Source: Acaryochloris sp. IP29b_bin.148 (lineage in GTDB: Bacteria > Cyanobacteriota > Cyanobacteriia > Thermosynechococcales > Thermosynechococcaceae). From it: a stretch of 64,000 nucleotides of DNA. Below the pieces are notes generated by a model. It searched no databases. It had not been told where the DNA came from and saw nothing but the letters and a program-made list of their open reading frames with translations. Made by a program: the position numbers and the translations under genes. This document shows positions 1-8,421 of the stretch, in pieces. The stretch covers positions 1 to 64,000 of the forward strand of contig NZ_JANQOY010000028.1 in assembly GCF_028285565.1 (NCBI RefSeq). The letters are read 5' to 3'. Each line of letters starts with the position of its first letter. The first letter of the stretch is position 1.

Positions 1-226
1 TACAATGCCCACTAGCGATTCCTGCGACGTTGGTGACTGCCAATATTGTTTTTTGATCTATACCTTTAACGCTAGGGAGCCATTTGCTCGATGGCAGTAA
101 ACCAAGCTTGTACTTGGAAACTTTAAATCGATGTTTTCAACTCCCACCTGGATGATTCCAGGTCAAAAACTGAGGTAAGACGGCGTTGCGGGAAAAGCAC
201 CTAATCGGTTTCTAAAAAAGATTTTC
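1..226. other. left edge, no confident gene
   Basis: No gene can be supported here. On the minus strand a frame stays open from about position 137 to the left edge, but it has no ATG or GTG start and a TGA lies just upstream. It could be the decayed start of a gene outside the window or chance. Confidence 0.3.
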
Positions 227-280
227 TTACCTAAAAGTAAGAACCCCAACCTTGCGACTGGGGTTCTTACTTTTAGGTAA
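227..280 (-). terminator. rho-independent terminator of tRNA-Leu
   Basis: A perfect 22-bp inverted repeat (227-248 against 259-280) encloses a 10-base loop. It begins directly after the 3' end of tRNA-Leu. Read on the minus strand it is followed within a few bases by a run of six T (complement of the A run near 214-219), which is the layout of an intrinsic terminator. Confidence 0.75.
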
Positions 281-605
281 TGGGGGCGGAGGGACTTGAA
301 CCCTCACGACCTTACCGGTCAACGGATTTTCATTCTCCCGCTGCTTTCGCAGCTGCCAGTGTGGTTTTGAGAATTGGACTCTCCCTTTACCCGCGCTGTC
401 TAAGATAAATCTTAAGTAGCGTGAGGGTAGCTCCCGTCGAGTCTCTGCACCTTCCAAATCAGTGATGATTTGGCTTGGCTCAGGATTGCCTTGTCTGCAA
501 GATCAGATTTAGGTTTCCCTGAGTTTGAGAGCATTCACTTACAAGATTTCTCCTGTAAGGCTCAGCTTTCTAAGTCCGTAGCGTCTACCATTCCGCCACG
601 CCCCC
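281..605 (-). tRNA. tRNA-Leu(UAA), interrupted by a group I intron
   Basis: The 5' exon is 572-605 and the 3' exon 281-330 on the minus strand. The acceptor stem GGGGGCG (605-599) pairs with CGCCCCC next to discriminator A at 281. The anticodon stem ACGGA/UCCGU closes a seven-base loop CUUAAAA once the exons are joined, giving anticodon UAA. The exon boundary lies between U34 and A35, the position of the ancient cyanobacterial and plastid trnL intron. CCA is not encoded. A strong terminator follows at 227-280. Confidence 0.95.
331..571 (-). other. group I intron in tRNA-Leu(UAA)
   Basis: This 241-nt intron starts after U34 of the tRNA and ends with G at 331. The conserved core is readable: the P-like element AATCCTGAGCC, the R-type element GTGCAGAGACTCGACGG and an S-type GAGAGTCC. 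These match the catalytic core of the trnL group I intron shared by cyanobacteria and chloroplasts. There is no endonuclease gene inside; the short frames across it are chance. The small size is normal for this family. Self-splicing is expected from the family, not shown here. Confidence 0.9.
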
Positions 606-947
606 GGGTTGCTTGGACTACAATAGCACGGGATTATGACAAGTTTGCAAGTCAATTTGGATTGATGATTGTCCAACTTTCTGTCTGGGCAGAGCAGCCT
701 TTGGTAGAGACTGAGAACCTCGATATTTATCTGAACAAAGCGCTAGCTCAATCACCAACCTGACGCCCTGAGGTGTGCTGATACGCCTTGAATACTGCTT
801 TGGAGTCATCCATACCCTGAGTTATGCCTTGTGTAGTGCAACCTACCCACTCCCACCTTCCGAAAATTGTGTAAGGAATCACGAAACACGAGAGAGCATA
901 CGCTACATTGATGACATGGTGTGAAATATTGATTGGGAGATATTGCC
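606..947. other. intergenic stretch between trnL and the Tic20-like gene
   Basis: No gene is supported. The stretch should contain the minus-strand tRNA-Leu promoter and the plus-strand promoter of the Tic20-like gene, but I could not pick a convincing -35/-10 pair for either. Confidence 0.4.
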
Positions 948-1442
948 ATGAGTTGGGATGCATCCACCCCTTGGTCAGATAGAGTCTTTGGCGCCCTGCC
1001 TTATCTGTTACCCCTCATGGATGCGTTAGTTTACGGTGATGGAAACTTTATTGTGCGCCAGTTTCCTACTGTTTCTAGCCTTGTTCTATTGCCGATCATC
1101 CCATTCGTGCAGATTTATGGTGCCTTCGTTAAGACACTGCCTTTTGCGGGCCTGATCTTATTTATGGCACTGTTTTTTGCAGTAGTGAGGAATGAGAATA
1201 TCAGCCGATTTATTCGATTTAATGTGCTGCAAGCTATTTTGTTAGATCTCATCCTAATGGTGTGCAACTTGGTGTTGCCCATTATCAGTCAAGGAATCCA
1301 GCTGGAACTGCTTACCGAAACGCTGTTCAACACTATTTTTCTGGGTGTGTTCGCTACCTTTGTGTATAGCGTGTTTAAAACGGTTCAAGGACAATACGCC
1401 GAAATTCCCACTATTTCAAACGCTGTGAACATGCAGCTTTGA
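948..1442 (+). CDS. Tic20-like membrane protein (Ycf60 family)
   Basis: A 164-residue protein with about four hydrophobic segments near residues 13-30, 45-80, 90-112 and 124-142, and short charged loops. This is the pattern of the Tic20/Ycf60 family. In plastids Tic20 is part of the inner-envelope protein import channel; the cyanobacterial homologue's role is not settled. The ATG at 948 is chosen over an in-frame TTG at 933 because GGGAGA lies about eight bases upstream of the ATG. It stands alone between trnL and the EAL gene. Confidence 0.75.
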   Translation: MSWDASTPWSDRVFGALPYLLPLMDALVYGDGNFIVRQFPTVSSLVLLPIIPFVQIYGAFVKTLPFAGLILFMALFFAVVRNENISRFIRFNVLQAILLDLILMVCNLVLPIISQGIQLELLTETLFNTIFLGVFATFVYSVFKTVQGQYAEIPTISNAVNMQL

Positions 1443-1597
1443 TCGTTTCCCCATCGACTGTTCAGTCCTAAAAACTAACAGACAAGGTATATGTGGCACC
1501 CTTAGGATTATGGGGCACACTAGTGATATCGATGTATGGCGGTGTCCTGTTTGCCGGGCTAAATTTTGCCTAAATACATCTGGCGGATACGTTTTGA

Positions 1598-2386
1598 ATG
1601 GGTGGTCAAGGAAACTCTATTGTGGCCGATCAAGAACCGTTAGCAGCGGGATGTTCAGGATGCCTGAGCACTCCTGAGCTGAACTTTGACTTTACAATGG
1701 CCTTTCAGCCAATTGTGAATCTTAGCAATGGTACGATTTTTGCCCAAGAAGCGCTGGTTCGTGGCCTAAATCAGGAGTCAGCTGCCAGCATTCTAGGACA
1801 AGTGACCGATGAGAGTCGCTATCGTTTTGATCAGGCTTGCCGTGTTAAAGCAATTCAGCTTGCGGCAGAGTTAGATATTCAATCTATATTGAGCATTAAT
1901 TTCTTGCCCAATGCAGTGTATCAACCAGAGCTATGCATTAGGACCACGATTGAAACTGCTCAAAAATGTAATTTTCCCCTCCACCAAATTTTGTTTGAGT
2001 TAACCGAAGTGGAAAAGGTGAGGGATTATGCTCATGTTCGAGACATTATTGAGCATTATCAAAAGCTTGGATTTAAAACGGCACTCGATGATTTTGGTGC
2101 TGGCTACTCAGGGTTAAATTTTTTGGCTGATTTTCAGCCAGACTTTATTAAGTTGGATATGGCCTTAATTCGCAATATTGATCACGATAAAGGTCGGCAG
2201 GCTATTGTGAAAGGAATTATTCAAGTCTGTCGCGATTTAGCCATCGAACCCATTGCAGAAGGGATTGAGACTGAAGCTGAATTAGCAGTGCTGAAACAGA
2301 TGGACATTCAGCTATGTCAGGGCTATTACTTTGCTAAACCAAGTTTTAGATCGATCATCACTGACTTGCCTCTTGCTCCTCACTAG
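1598..2386 (+). CDS. EAL-domain protein, predicted cyclic-di-GMP phosphodiesterase
   Basis: The 262-residue protein is a stand-alone EAL domain with no GGDEF or sensor domain. The signature EALVR is at residues 51-55. Further active-site blocks follow in order: an Asn in SINFLPNA, FELTE, DDFGAGYSG, the metal/base Glu in AEGIE, and the C-terminal QGYYFAKP. All expected metal and general-base positions appear intact, so it is probably an active enzyme hydrolysing c-di-GMP to pGpG in the cytoplasm. The N-terminus carries a CSGC pair (residues 19-22) of unknown role. The start codon is ATG with a weak upstream purine stretch. Confidence 0.88.
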   Translation: MGGQGNSIVADQEPLAAGCSGCLSTPELNFDFTMAFQPIVNLSNGTIFAQEALVRGLNQESAASILGQVTDESRYRFDQACRVKAIQLAAELDIQSILSINFLPNAVYQPELCIRTTIETAQKCNFPLHQILFELTEVEKVRDYAHVRDIIEHYQKLGFKTALDDFGAGYSGLNFLADFQPDFIKLDMALIRNIDHDKGRQAIVKGIIQVCRDLAIEPIAEGIETEAELAVLKQMDIQLCQGYYFAKPSFRSIITDLPLAPH

Positions 2387-2559
2387 CTTTGTACTGATAA
2401 CCATTGCCATTGCCTGAATTTGACAGGAGATGTCTCCAGTCAGGAAATTGAATGATAGAATGTGAGATCCTTGCTTCTTAAAAGAACGGAAAAAATCGGT
2501 GATCCATGTGGATAAACTGCCTTCTCAAGGAAGCCTTAAGCCCATAAGGAGAAAATTTC

Positions 2560-2889
2560 ATGACTGCTTACGAAACAATGTATATTCTTCGCCCAGATTT
2601 GGGAGAAGAACAATTGGATCAGGCCATTAACAAGTATCAAGACTTGCTAAAAGATCAAGGGGTTGAAGACATTGATACCCAGCATCGGGGCAAGCGCCGT
2701 TTAGCCTATGAAATTCAAAATTTCCGTGAAGGCATCTATATTCAGATGAACTACAACGGTCAGGGACATGCGATCGCAAAATTAGAACGCGAGATGCGGA
2801 TTAGCGAGCAAGTGATTCGTTACTTGACGCTCCGCCATGAAGGTCCCGCCGCTGCGGATGCGGAAGACACTGAGTCGGATGACGATTAA
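2560..2889 (+). CDS. rpsF: 30S ribosomal protein S6
   Basis: The 109-residue protein opens with the S6 pattern [11 protein letters not shown] and keeps the [10 protein letters not shown] and [12 protein letters not shown] blocks. The C-terminal tail is acidic and ends in DDD, common in cyanobacterial S6. The protein binds 16S rRNA in the central domain with S18. A clear AAGGAG precedes the ATG by about eight bases. The gene stands apart from rpsR or ssb here. tRNA-Ser follows on the opposite strand two bases after its stop. Confidence 0.95.
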   Translation: MTAYETMYILRPDLGEEQLDQAINKYQDLLKDQGVEDIDTQHRGKRRLAYEIQNFREGIYIQMNYNGQGHAIAKLEREMRISEQVIRYLTLRHEGPAAADAEDTESDDD

Positions 2890-2890
2890 A

Positions 2891-2977
2891 CGGAGAGGGG
2901 GGGATTCGAACCCCCGTTAGGTTTGACCCTAAAACAGATTTCGAGTCTGCCGCATTCAACCACTCTGCCACCTCTCC
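2891..2977 (-). tRNA. tRNA-Ser(CGA)
   Basis: An 87-nt class II tRNA on the minus strand. The acceptor stem GGAGAGG (2977-2971) pairs with CCTCTCC (2898-2892), with discriminator G at 2891. The anticodon loop contains CTCGAAA, giving anticodon CGA for serine UCG codons. A long variable arm and the T-loop GTTCGAATC are present. CCA is not encoded. Confidence 0.93.
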
Positions 2978-3011
2978 AGGTTGGTGATTTTGGTTTAGTC
3001 TAACGCCTATT

Positions 3012-5285
3012 CTACAGGGGAGAAGCCGGATTTTCACTAAGAGGGAAGGTGGATTCAAAACCGCGATCGCGAGTCCACTGCACGGCACCATCTCTGGGGG
3101 TCCAATAGACCTGGGGAATTCGGCGTTCTAACTGGCTCAAACTTTCGGCATCGATATAGGGAGATGTGAGAATAAGGACTTGAGGTTGCAAGTGGTGAAT
3201 CGCTTCTAGATCAACCTTTGTGGACCACCATAGTACCTGCGGGGAAGAAACGTTGGTCGTTTGTAACCAAGGCAATACTCTTTGGTAACGACCCGCGACC
3301 ATCAGCCAGTTTTGCTGATGGATGGTGAACTGCAGTAGCGTTGGTTGGTGCCGCAAGACGCTGATTTGAGCTTGGTTTTGAATCAGCTGTTCCCCGACTT
3401 GGAGTAAACGTAGCTGCTCCGGTTGGACCTGGAATTTGAGAATCCACTCTTGCAATGCCGTGTTGTCGGTTAAAGAGATGGGAATCAGCTTTTTTAAAGG
3501 GACCTGCTGGAGTAATTCTGGCCATCCTTCTCGCCAACGAGGTCGTAAGTCTGTAGCTAAGGCTAGATCGACTTGATCAATCCCCTGGCGTTGCAAAAAA
3601 GGAACGAGGGTTTGGGATGCGGTGTTGCGATCGCCACTATTCAACACCAACGTTCCCTCCGGTTGCTGGAGCACCATCATCGGTGGTGTGGCCCGGTCAA
3701 AAATCGTGATTTGGAAGCGATGAACTTGATGATGCCAAAGGGGCAGGATGATGATGCCTAAGGCCAAGGTGATCAATAGCGATAAACGTTGCTTCCAAAC
3801 GGGTAAGAGCCATGCCGACACCAGCAGCCCATAGAGCAGTACCAATTGCCAGATGGAGAGGGTTCCGAGGGTTAAGGAGGCTCCCGGTAACTGACTGATC
3901 TGAGTAACCAGCCAAATTAATCCCTGGGTGGGTATTGCCAACAGCCAAGCCAGTAGACTCCCTGCCAAAGGCCACACTACCGCTACGATACCGCTACAAA
4001 ATCCACCTGCCGTCAGCAAAATCAACAGTGGCGTTGTACAAATATTGGCCAGCAAACAATAAATCGGAGCAATCCCAAATTGATAGAGCTGTAAGGGCAA
4101 CGTCCACAGCATGGCGGCGATAGGGACTGCGAATAGGGATGCGATCGCAGGCGGTAACCAATCCAGTTTCTGAGTTAAGGGGGGCACCGTCACGATCAGT
4201 CCCAAGGTGGCGAGGAAGCTCAGATGAAATCCCAAATCCCAGATCCATTGGGGCTGGATAACGAGCAGCCCAACAGCCACTAACAGCAATACACCAACTG
4301 GATTTAACTTCCGGTTGACCGCAACGGCTGCCAAACCTGCCATGCCCATTAAGACTGCACGGGCAACCGAGGGTTCGAATCCACTTAAGCAGATAAAAAT
4401 GATGAGTCCGCTTAGCCCAGTAAGCAACTGAGTTCGAGAGGATAGACGACCCGTGATCTTCAGCAGCCCCGCCAGAATGATAGAAACATGGAACCCTGAC
4501 GCTGCCAATGCATGGGCTAAACCGACTTTGACAAAGCGATTGCGTAGATCGAAGGGTAAATCGACTCGACGATGGCCCAAGACCATAGCACTGACGAGCG
4601 CACCTTTCTCGGGTCCCAGGAATCGGGCATGCGATCGCACAATGCGCTGCCGCACAGCCCATCCACCCCAATTTCCTCCAGACTGCTTGACCGTAACGGT
4701 TTTACCACGCAAACCTGCAAAAATACCGGAGCGGGTGAGGTAATCTTCAAAGTCAAAGCCTTGGGGCGTAGCGGAGCGGCGAGGCTTATAAAGATAGCCA
4801 GACACTTCTACCCGTTGCCCTGGATGCAGGTCTTGTCCCTGCTTTGGAGGCAAGGATACATAAAGCAGTCCGCGAACTGTTTGTTGAGTTGGCTTGGCTT
4901 GTAGGTTTAGCGCCTGCATCTGAAACTGAACGGTTTGACTCCGCGTCAGGCGAGGTACAGTTTTGACTGTGCCTGTAACAGTTACTGGAGATCGCGAGAC
5001 TTCAGCGACCATCCGACTGATATCTCTTGACCCTGAAGTTGGGGTGCGAAGGACAAAATACAGGCTCGCAAACAGCGCGATGGCTAAAGCCAATAGCCAA
5101 AAGGCAATCCTTGGGCCTCGTCGCCAGGGATAAAGAAACGGCCAGGGGGTTCGTAAGCTGAGCATTCGCATTCCCATTAGCCCCAGCCCTAAGCCCATCA
5201 ATCCTATCCAGCCATAAGGATGAGCCCTGGAGAGTAAGCCGACTATCCAGGCGATGCAAAGAATGACCCCATTCAACGCCTGCAT
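3012..5285 (-). CDS. ComEC/Rec2-family DNA uptake channel
   Basis: The 757-residue integral membrane protein has hydrophobic segments at both ends of an N-terminal soluble region, then the long competence domain (about residues 220-510) with the GHRRVDLP and LAASGFHVSI blocks. ComEC moves single-stranded DNA across the inner membrane during transformation. The C-terminal part corresponds to the metallo-beta-lactamase-like domain, but the metal-binding motifs are not recognisable: the usual DVGQGD region reads IFDRATP and no HxHxDH is seen. The ATG follows directly after the TAA of the upstream cupin gene, so the two are probably co-transcribed. Its 3' end faces tRNA-Ser. Confidence 0.87.
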   Translation of the reverse strand: MQALNGVILCIAWIVGLLSRAHPYGWIGLMGLGLGLMGMRMLSLRTPWPFLYPWRRGPRIAFWLLALAIALFASLYFVLRTPTSGSRDISRMVAEVSRSPVTVTGTVKTVPRLTRSQTVQFQMQALNLQAKPTQQTVRGLLYVSLPPKQGQDLHPGQRVEVSGYLYKPRRSATPQGFDFEDYLTRSGIFAGLRGKTVTVKQSGGNWGGWAVRQRIVRSHARFLGPEKGALVSAMVLGHRRVDLPFDLRNRFVKVGLAHALAASGFHVSIILAGLLKITGRLSSRTQLLTGLSGLIIFICLSGFEPSVARAVLMGMAGLAAVAVNRKLNPVGVLLLVAVGLLVIQPQWIWDLGFHLSFLATLGLIVTVPPLTQKLDWLPPAIASLFAVPIAAMLWTLPLQLYQFGIAPIYCLLANICTTPLLILLTAGGFCSGIVAVVWPLAGSLLAWLLAIPTQGLIWLVTQISQLPGASLTLGTLSIWQLVLLYGLLVSAWLLPVWKQRLSLLITLALGIIILPLWHHQVHRFQITIFDRATPPMMVLQQPEGTLVLNSGDRNTASQTLVPFLQRQGIDQVDLALATDLRPRWREGWPELLQQVPLKKLIPISLTDNTALQEWILKFQVQPEQLRLLQVGEQLIQNQAQISVLRHQPTLLQFTIHQQNWLMVAGRYQRVLPWLQTTNVSSPQVLWWSTKVDLEAIHHLQPQVLILTSPYIDAESLSQLERRIPQVYWTPRDGAVQWTRDRGFESTFPLSENPASPL

Positions 5286-5759
5286 TTAGATTTCAAATAG
5301 CTGAAGATCATCCCGGTTGTAGAGTTGACGGTCCTCACCATTACGAACTAACCGTTGCCGTAGTTTGGGATAGTCACAGATATCTACAGATCGTCGTTCT
5401 CCCCCCATCAAATAGACCAAATCTTGGTCAAAGGGATTTGATAAACAATGGGGCTGGGAAGGGGCTGTAAACCCTATAAAGTCGCCTGGACCGACTTCAT
5501 ATTCCGCTTCACCAATAGCGGCAATCCCTTTGCCCGAAAGGATATAAATAAATTCTTCTTCTTGATGATGGTAGTGAAACTGGGTTGTGTCTCGACCCGG
5601 CTCTACCCTGACCAGATGAACTCCCAGCCGTTCCAGTCCCACCCAATCTCCAATAGATTTAGTGTGTCGAACTGCATTGGAATTTAAAGGATGTTGAAAA
5701 CGTTGTTCGGGCGACTCCTGGATAGCGAAAGCTTGTACTAAATGACGTGTGAGAATCAT
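5286..5759 (-). CDS. cupin-domain protein
   Basis: The 157-residue protein is a single cupin. The first motif contains HYHHQEEEFIYILSG (around residues 83-97) and the second contains PGDFIGFTAPSQPH, which together supply the usual two-His/Glu plus His metal site. The N-terminal 60 residues resemble those of sugar- or glyoxylate-type cupins, but the substrate cannot be told. It sits immediately upstream of comEC with no gap between stop and start. That suggests shared transcription rather than shared function. Confidence 0.75.
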   Translation of the reverse strand: MILTRHLVQAFAIQESPEQRFQHPLNSNAVRHTKSIGDWVGLERLGVHLVRVEPGRDTTQFHYHHQEEEFIYILSGKGIAAIGEAEYEVGPGDFIGFTAPSQPHCLSNPFDQDLVYLMGGERRSVDICDYPKLRQRLVRNGEDRQLYNRDDLQLFEI

Positions 5760-6029
5760 GGTTACACTCCTGAGTCATATGTGATGCTTCTGTCTTGGCA
5801 TGGGACGAACGCTCAACGGGTAGTGCATGCTGAAATTATTAAAGATGGGAGGTAGTCGCTTGAGCTTAAATCGAGTTCTCTCAGTGGGTAATTGCTAATC
5901 AACAGTCACTATATCTTTGTTCCGTTGCTCGAACCACACCGATTAAGGCACAGATCCAAGACCGTATCGAGCAAGCATAAGTCGGCGGCTTACAGGGGAA
6001 CAGCAAGCTATGGTAGCTACATAGCGCTT
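5760..6029. other. intergenic, left flank of accessory block
   Basis: No gene is supported. The part next to 5760 should hold the minus-strand promoter for the cupin-comEC pair. The right part grades into the IS66-like remnant. Confidence 0.4.
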
Positions 6030-6502
6030 GTACAGATGGATGAACCTACTACGCCAAACGCAGAACAGCAGCGGAAATGGATATGCTGCCAAACTTTATA
6101 GATACGAGTATTCATGATGGCTGGAAGAGCTATGCCAGTGATGATTGTGCTCATGGCTGATGCAATGCTCATCATTAGCGGGAGCAAGCCATATTGTTGA
6201 ACGCTCCCAACAGCCTTGGCCCAAGGAGATGATCGCGCTGTTGATAGACATCAAATCCAGGAAAAGGCTACGAAAGCTGAAGGCTTAACAAGCCCCAACA
6301 CAGAGCCAATCGAGACGTTGGAGCAGCATTACCATCCGCTAATAGCAGATGGATTTAAGAATGACCTAAGCCCACCGATGGATGAGCATGCACCCAAGAA
6401 AAGAGTCTCGCCGTGTTCGGGATTATATTCAACTTTGCGAAGGCCAGGCATTTTTGCACCCAAACGTATTGTTGCTCGCAATCCTATGAAACTTATGCTC
6501 TA
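6030..6502 (+). pseudogene. decayed IS66-family transposase (C-terminal part)
   Basis: Pieces of an IS66-type DDE transposase can be read in shifting plus-strand frames. Near 6080-6170 one frame gives LPNFIDTSIHDGWKSY and then a CNAHH-like block interrupted by stop codons. Near 6217-6265 another frame gives QPWPKEMIALLIDIK. Near 6300-6360 a third gives an IETLEQHYHPLIADGF-like segment, followed by a KKR stretch. These match the order of conserved blocks in IS66 transposases. In-frame stops and at least two frameshifts make it inactive. No terminal repeats were found. It marks the left side of the polysaccharide island. Confidence 0.7.
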
Positions 6503-6981
6503 GTTGGGCAGCAACTATAAAATCCAAAAAGATTGCCAAATACTACAATCGTATGATATCTTTTCAAAATATTCCCTATATCTTAATAAGATGTAAATAT
6601 TGCAAATAAAATCCAACACTAAACTCTGTTGCTTAGCATTTTTATCACCTCTGACTTGAGCTACATCTTCAAAGTAAAAAAAAGCTCTAGGATCTCTATC
6701 CTTGTGAAGGTAATAAACTTTGCCTCAAAGCCTACGAAATATTTTAAGTAACTCTGGGAAGTTCGTGCGTCGCGATTGTCTAAACCCAGTAGTTCTACAG
6801 TAGAGTGTGCAAGATATCTAAGGAATATTTTTTGGACATAAAATCTATATAAATAAGTGGTTAAATTTAAAATTTGCCCAATATCAGTAAAAGTTTTACT
6901 ATACGTATATAAAAATGGGTGCAAGTGATTCAGGTTCATGTCAACGAACCTCCAAATAACTTACCTAATATGGAAGACGCA
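6503..6981. other. AT-rich intergenic region upstream of the polysaccharide locus
   Basis: No convincing gene. A minus-strand frame at 6661-6939 could encode 92 residues but resembles nothing I recognise and has the composition expected by chance in AT-rich DNA. The promoter for the plus-strand locus should lie in the right part. Confidence 0.4.
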
Positions 6982-8151
6982 ATGGAAAATCGTAAATTGT
7001 TAATACTAGGAACCCGTGGAATTCCTGGTAATCATGGCGGCTTTGAAACATTTGCTGAGCGCTTAGCTATCTATTTAAAGTCTGCTGGCTGGCAAGTTTG
7101 TGTCTATTGCCAGAGTGATGAAAAAACAATACTAACAAGAGAATGGAATGGCATTGAACTGATTGATATTCCCGTCTCACGAGAGGGAGCCTTGGGGTCT
7201 ATTATTTTTGATCTCAAGGCAACTCTGCATGCGCTCAAAAATCCTGGCATTATCCTTTTATTAGGCTATAACACTGCTGTTTTCTCGATTTTGTGGTTTA
7301 TAAAAAAGCGTGTTGTGATCACCAATATGGATGGTATGGAATGGTGGCGCCGTAAATGGACCTTACTGCAAAAGATCTGGCTGTTCCTAAATGAGCGGTG
7401 CGCATGTTGGTTCAGCACACATCTGATTGCAGATCATCCTGGAATTAGGATGAATTTTCTGGAACAGGGTGTCTCTTCAGATAAAATCACATGCGTTCCA
7501 TATTGTAGCGAGCTTGTACCGAGTGCTGATCCGCGCCACCTTGAAAGGTATGGTTTAAAGCCCAACCAATATGCAATCATCATTGCCCGTCCAGAGCCAG
7601 AAAATTCCATTCTAGAAGTTGTTGCGGCTTTTGCTGAAAAGCCGAGAGGATATAAGCTAGTAGTCCTTGGTAAGTACTTACCCAAGAACAATGCTTATCA
7701 TAAAGAGGTTTTGGCTGTAGCTAGTCAAAGTACCGAAGTTCTTTTCCTGGGCGCTATTTATGATACTGAGGTTGTTCAAGCGTTGAGGTATCATGCCCGC
7801 CTGTATATTCATGGTCATACCGTGGGAGGAACGAATCCGTCTCTAGTTGAAGCACTAGCCGCCGGTATGCCAGTCTTGGGACACTATAATCGTTTCAATT
7901 ATTGGGTTGCGGGTTCAGAAGCTGAATACTTCTACGAGCAAAAAGACTGTTCACTTCAGCTAAGCCAGATTCTAGGGAATGATCAGCGACTTCGTGCGAT
8001 GAGACAGTCTAGCTTTGAACGTTATCAGAAGCTATTTTCAAACAATCGAGACGTCAAGGCATACGAGGAACTTTTCCTCTCTTATGTTGATTCTTACACT
8101 TTGGATGTTTCTGTCTCCCAGTCTAAACGAGAAGTAGTTGCCCAACGCTAA
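6982..8151 (+). CDS. glycosyltransferase with DUF1972-type N-terminus
   Basis: The protein begins ENRKLLILGTRGIPGNHGGF. The RGIPGNHGGFETF block is typical of DUF1972 glycosyltransferases such as capsule rhamnosyltransferases. The GT-B acceptor-side and donor-side lobes follow, with GGTNPSLVEALAAGMPV at about residue 290 as the donor-site region. It should add a sugar to a lipid-linked intermediate on the cytoplasmic side. The ATG at 6982 is chosen because GGAAGA lies four to five bases upstream; an ATG at 6970 and a GTG at 6919 are in frame. It is first in the plus-strand polysaccharide series. Confidence 0.82.
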   Translation: MENRKLLILGTRGIPGNHGGFETFAERLAIYLKSAGWQVCVYCQSDEKTILTREWNGIELIDIPVSREGALGSIIFDLKATLHALKNPGIILLLGYNTAVFSILWFIKKRVVITNMDGMEWWRRKWTLLQKIWLFLNERCACWFSTHLIADHPGIRMNFLEQGVSSDKITCVPYCSELVPSADPRHLERYGLKPNQYAIIIARPEPENSILEVVAAFAEKPRGYKLVVLGKYLPKNNAYHKEVLAVASQSTEVLFLGAIYDTEVVQALRYHARLYIHGHTVGGTNPSLVEALAAGMPVLGHYNRFNYWVAGSEAEYFYEQKDCSLQLSQILGNDQRLRAMRQSSFERYQKLFSNNRDVKAYEELFLSYVDSYTLDVSVSQSKREVVAQR

Positions 8152-8421
8152 CCACCCAAAGCAGATGGGGTCTCCTGTAGACAACTTAAATCTGGGCCAT
8201 TTTAATCAATCATTCTCAAACTAATGTAGTCATAACTGTAGTCCGTAAAATTTTTAGAACTTGTGAGTACAAGTAGGCAGAAGTATAGAACTTCTCTTTA
8301 CTGAGCCTCTTCAAAAAATTAATCGAACCATAAATTAGGCGCTATGCCTTGCGACAATTGTTAGCACCAGTACATATGTAACCTTTTTAAAAAACTTCAA
8401 TTAATCTTAGGATCCTCTTTC

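Noticed and set aside
6661-6939. Minus-strand 92-codon frame
   Set aside because: No similarity recognised, AT-rich composition, and it overlaps the likely promoter of the polysaccharide locus.
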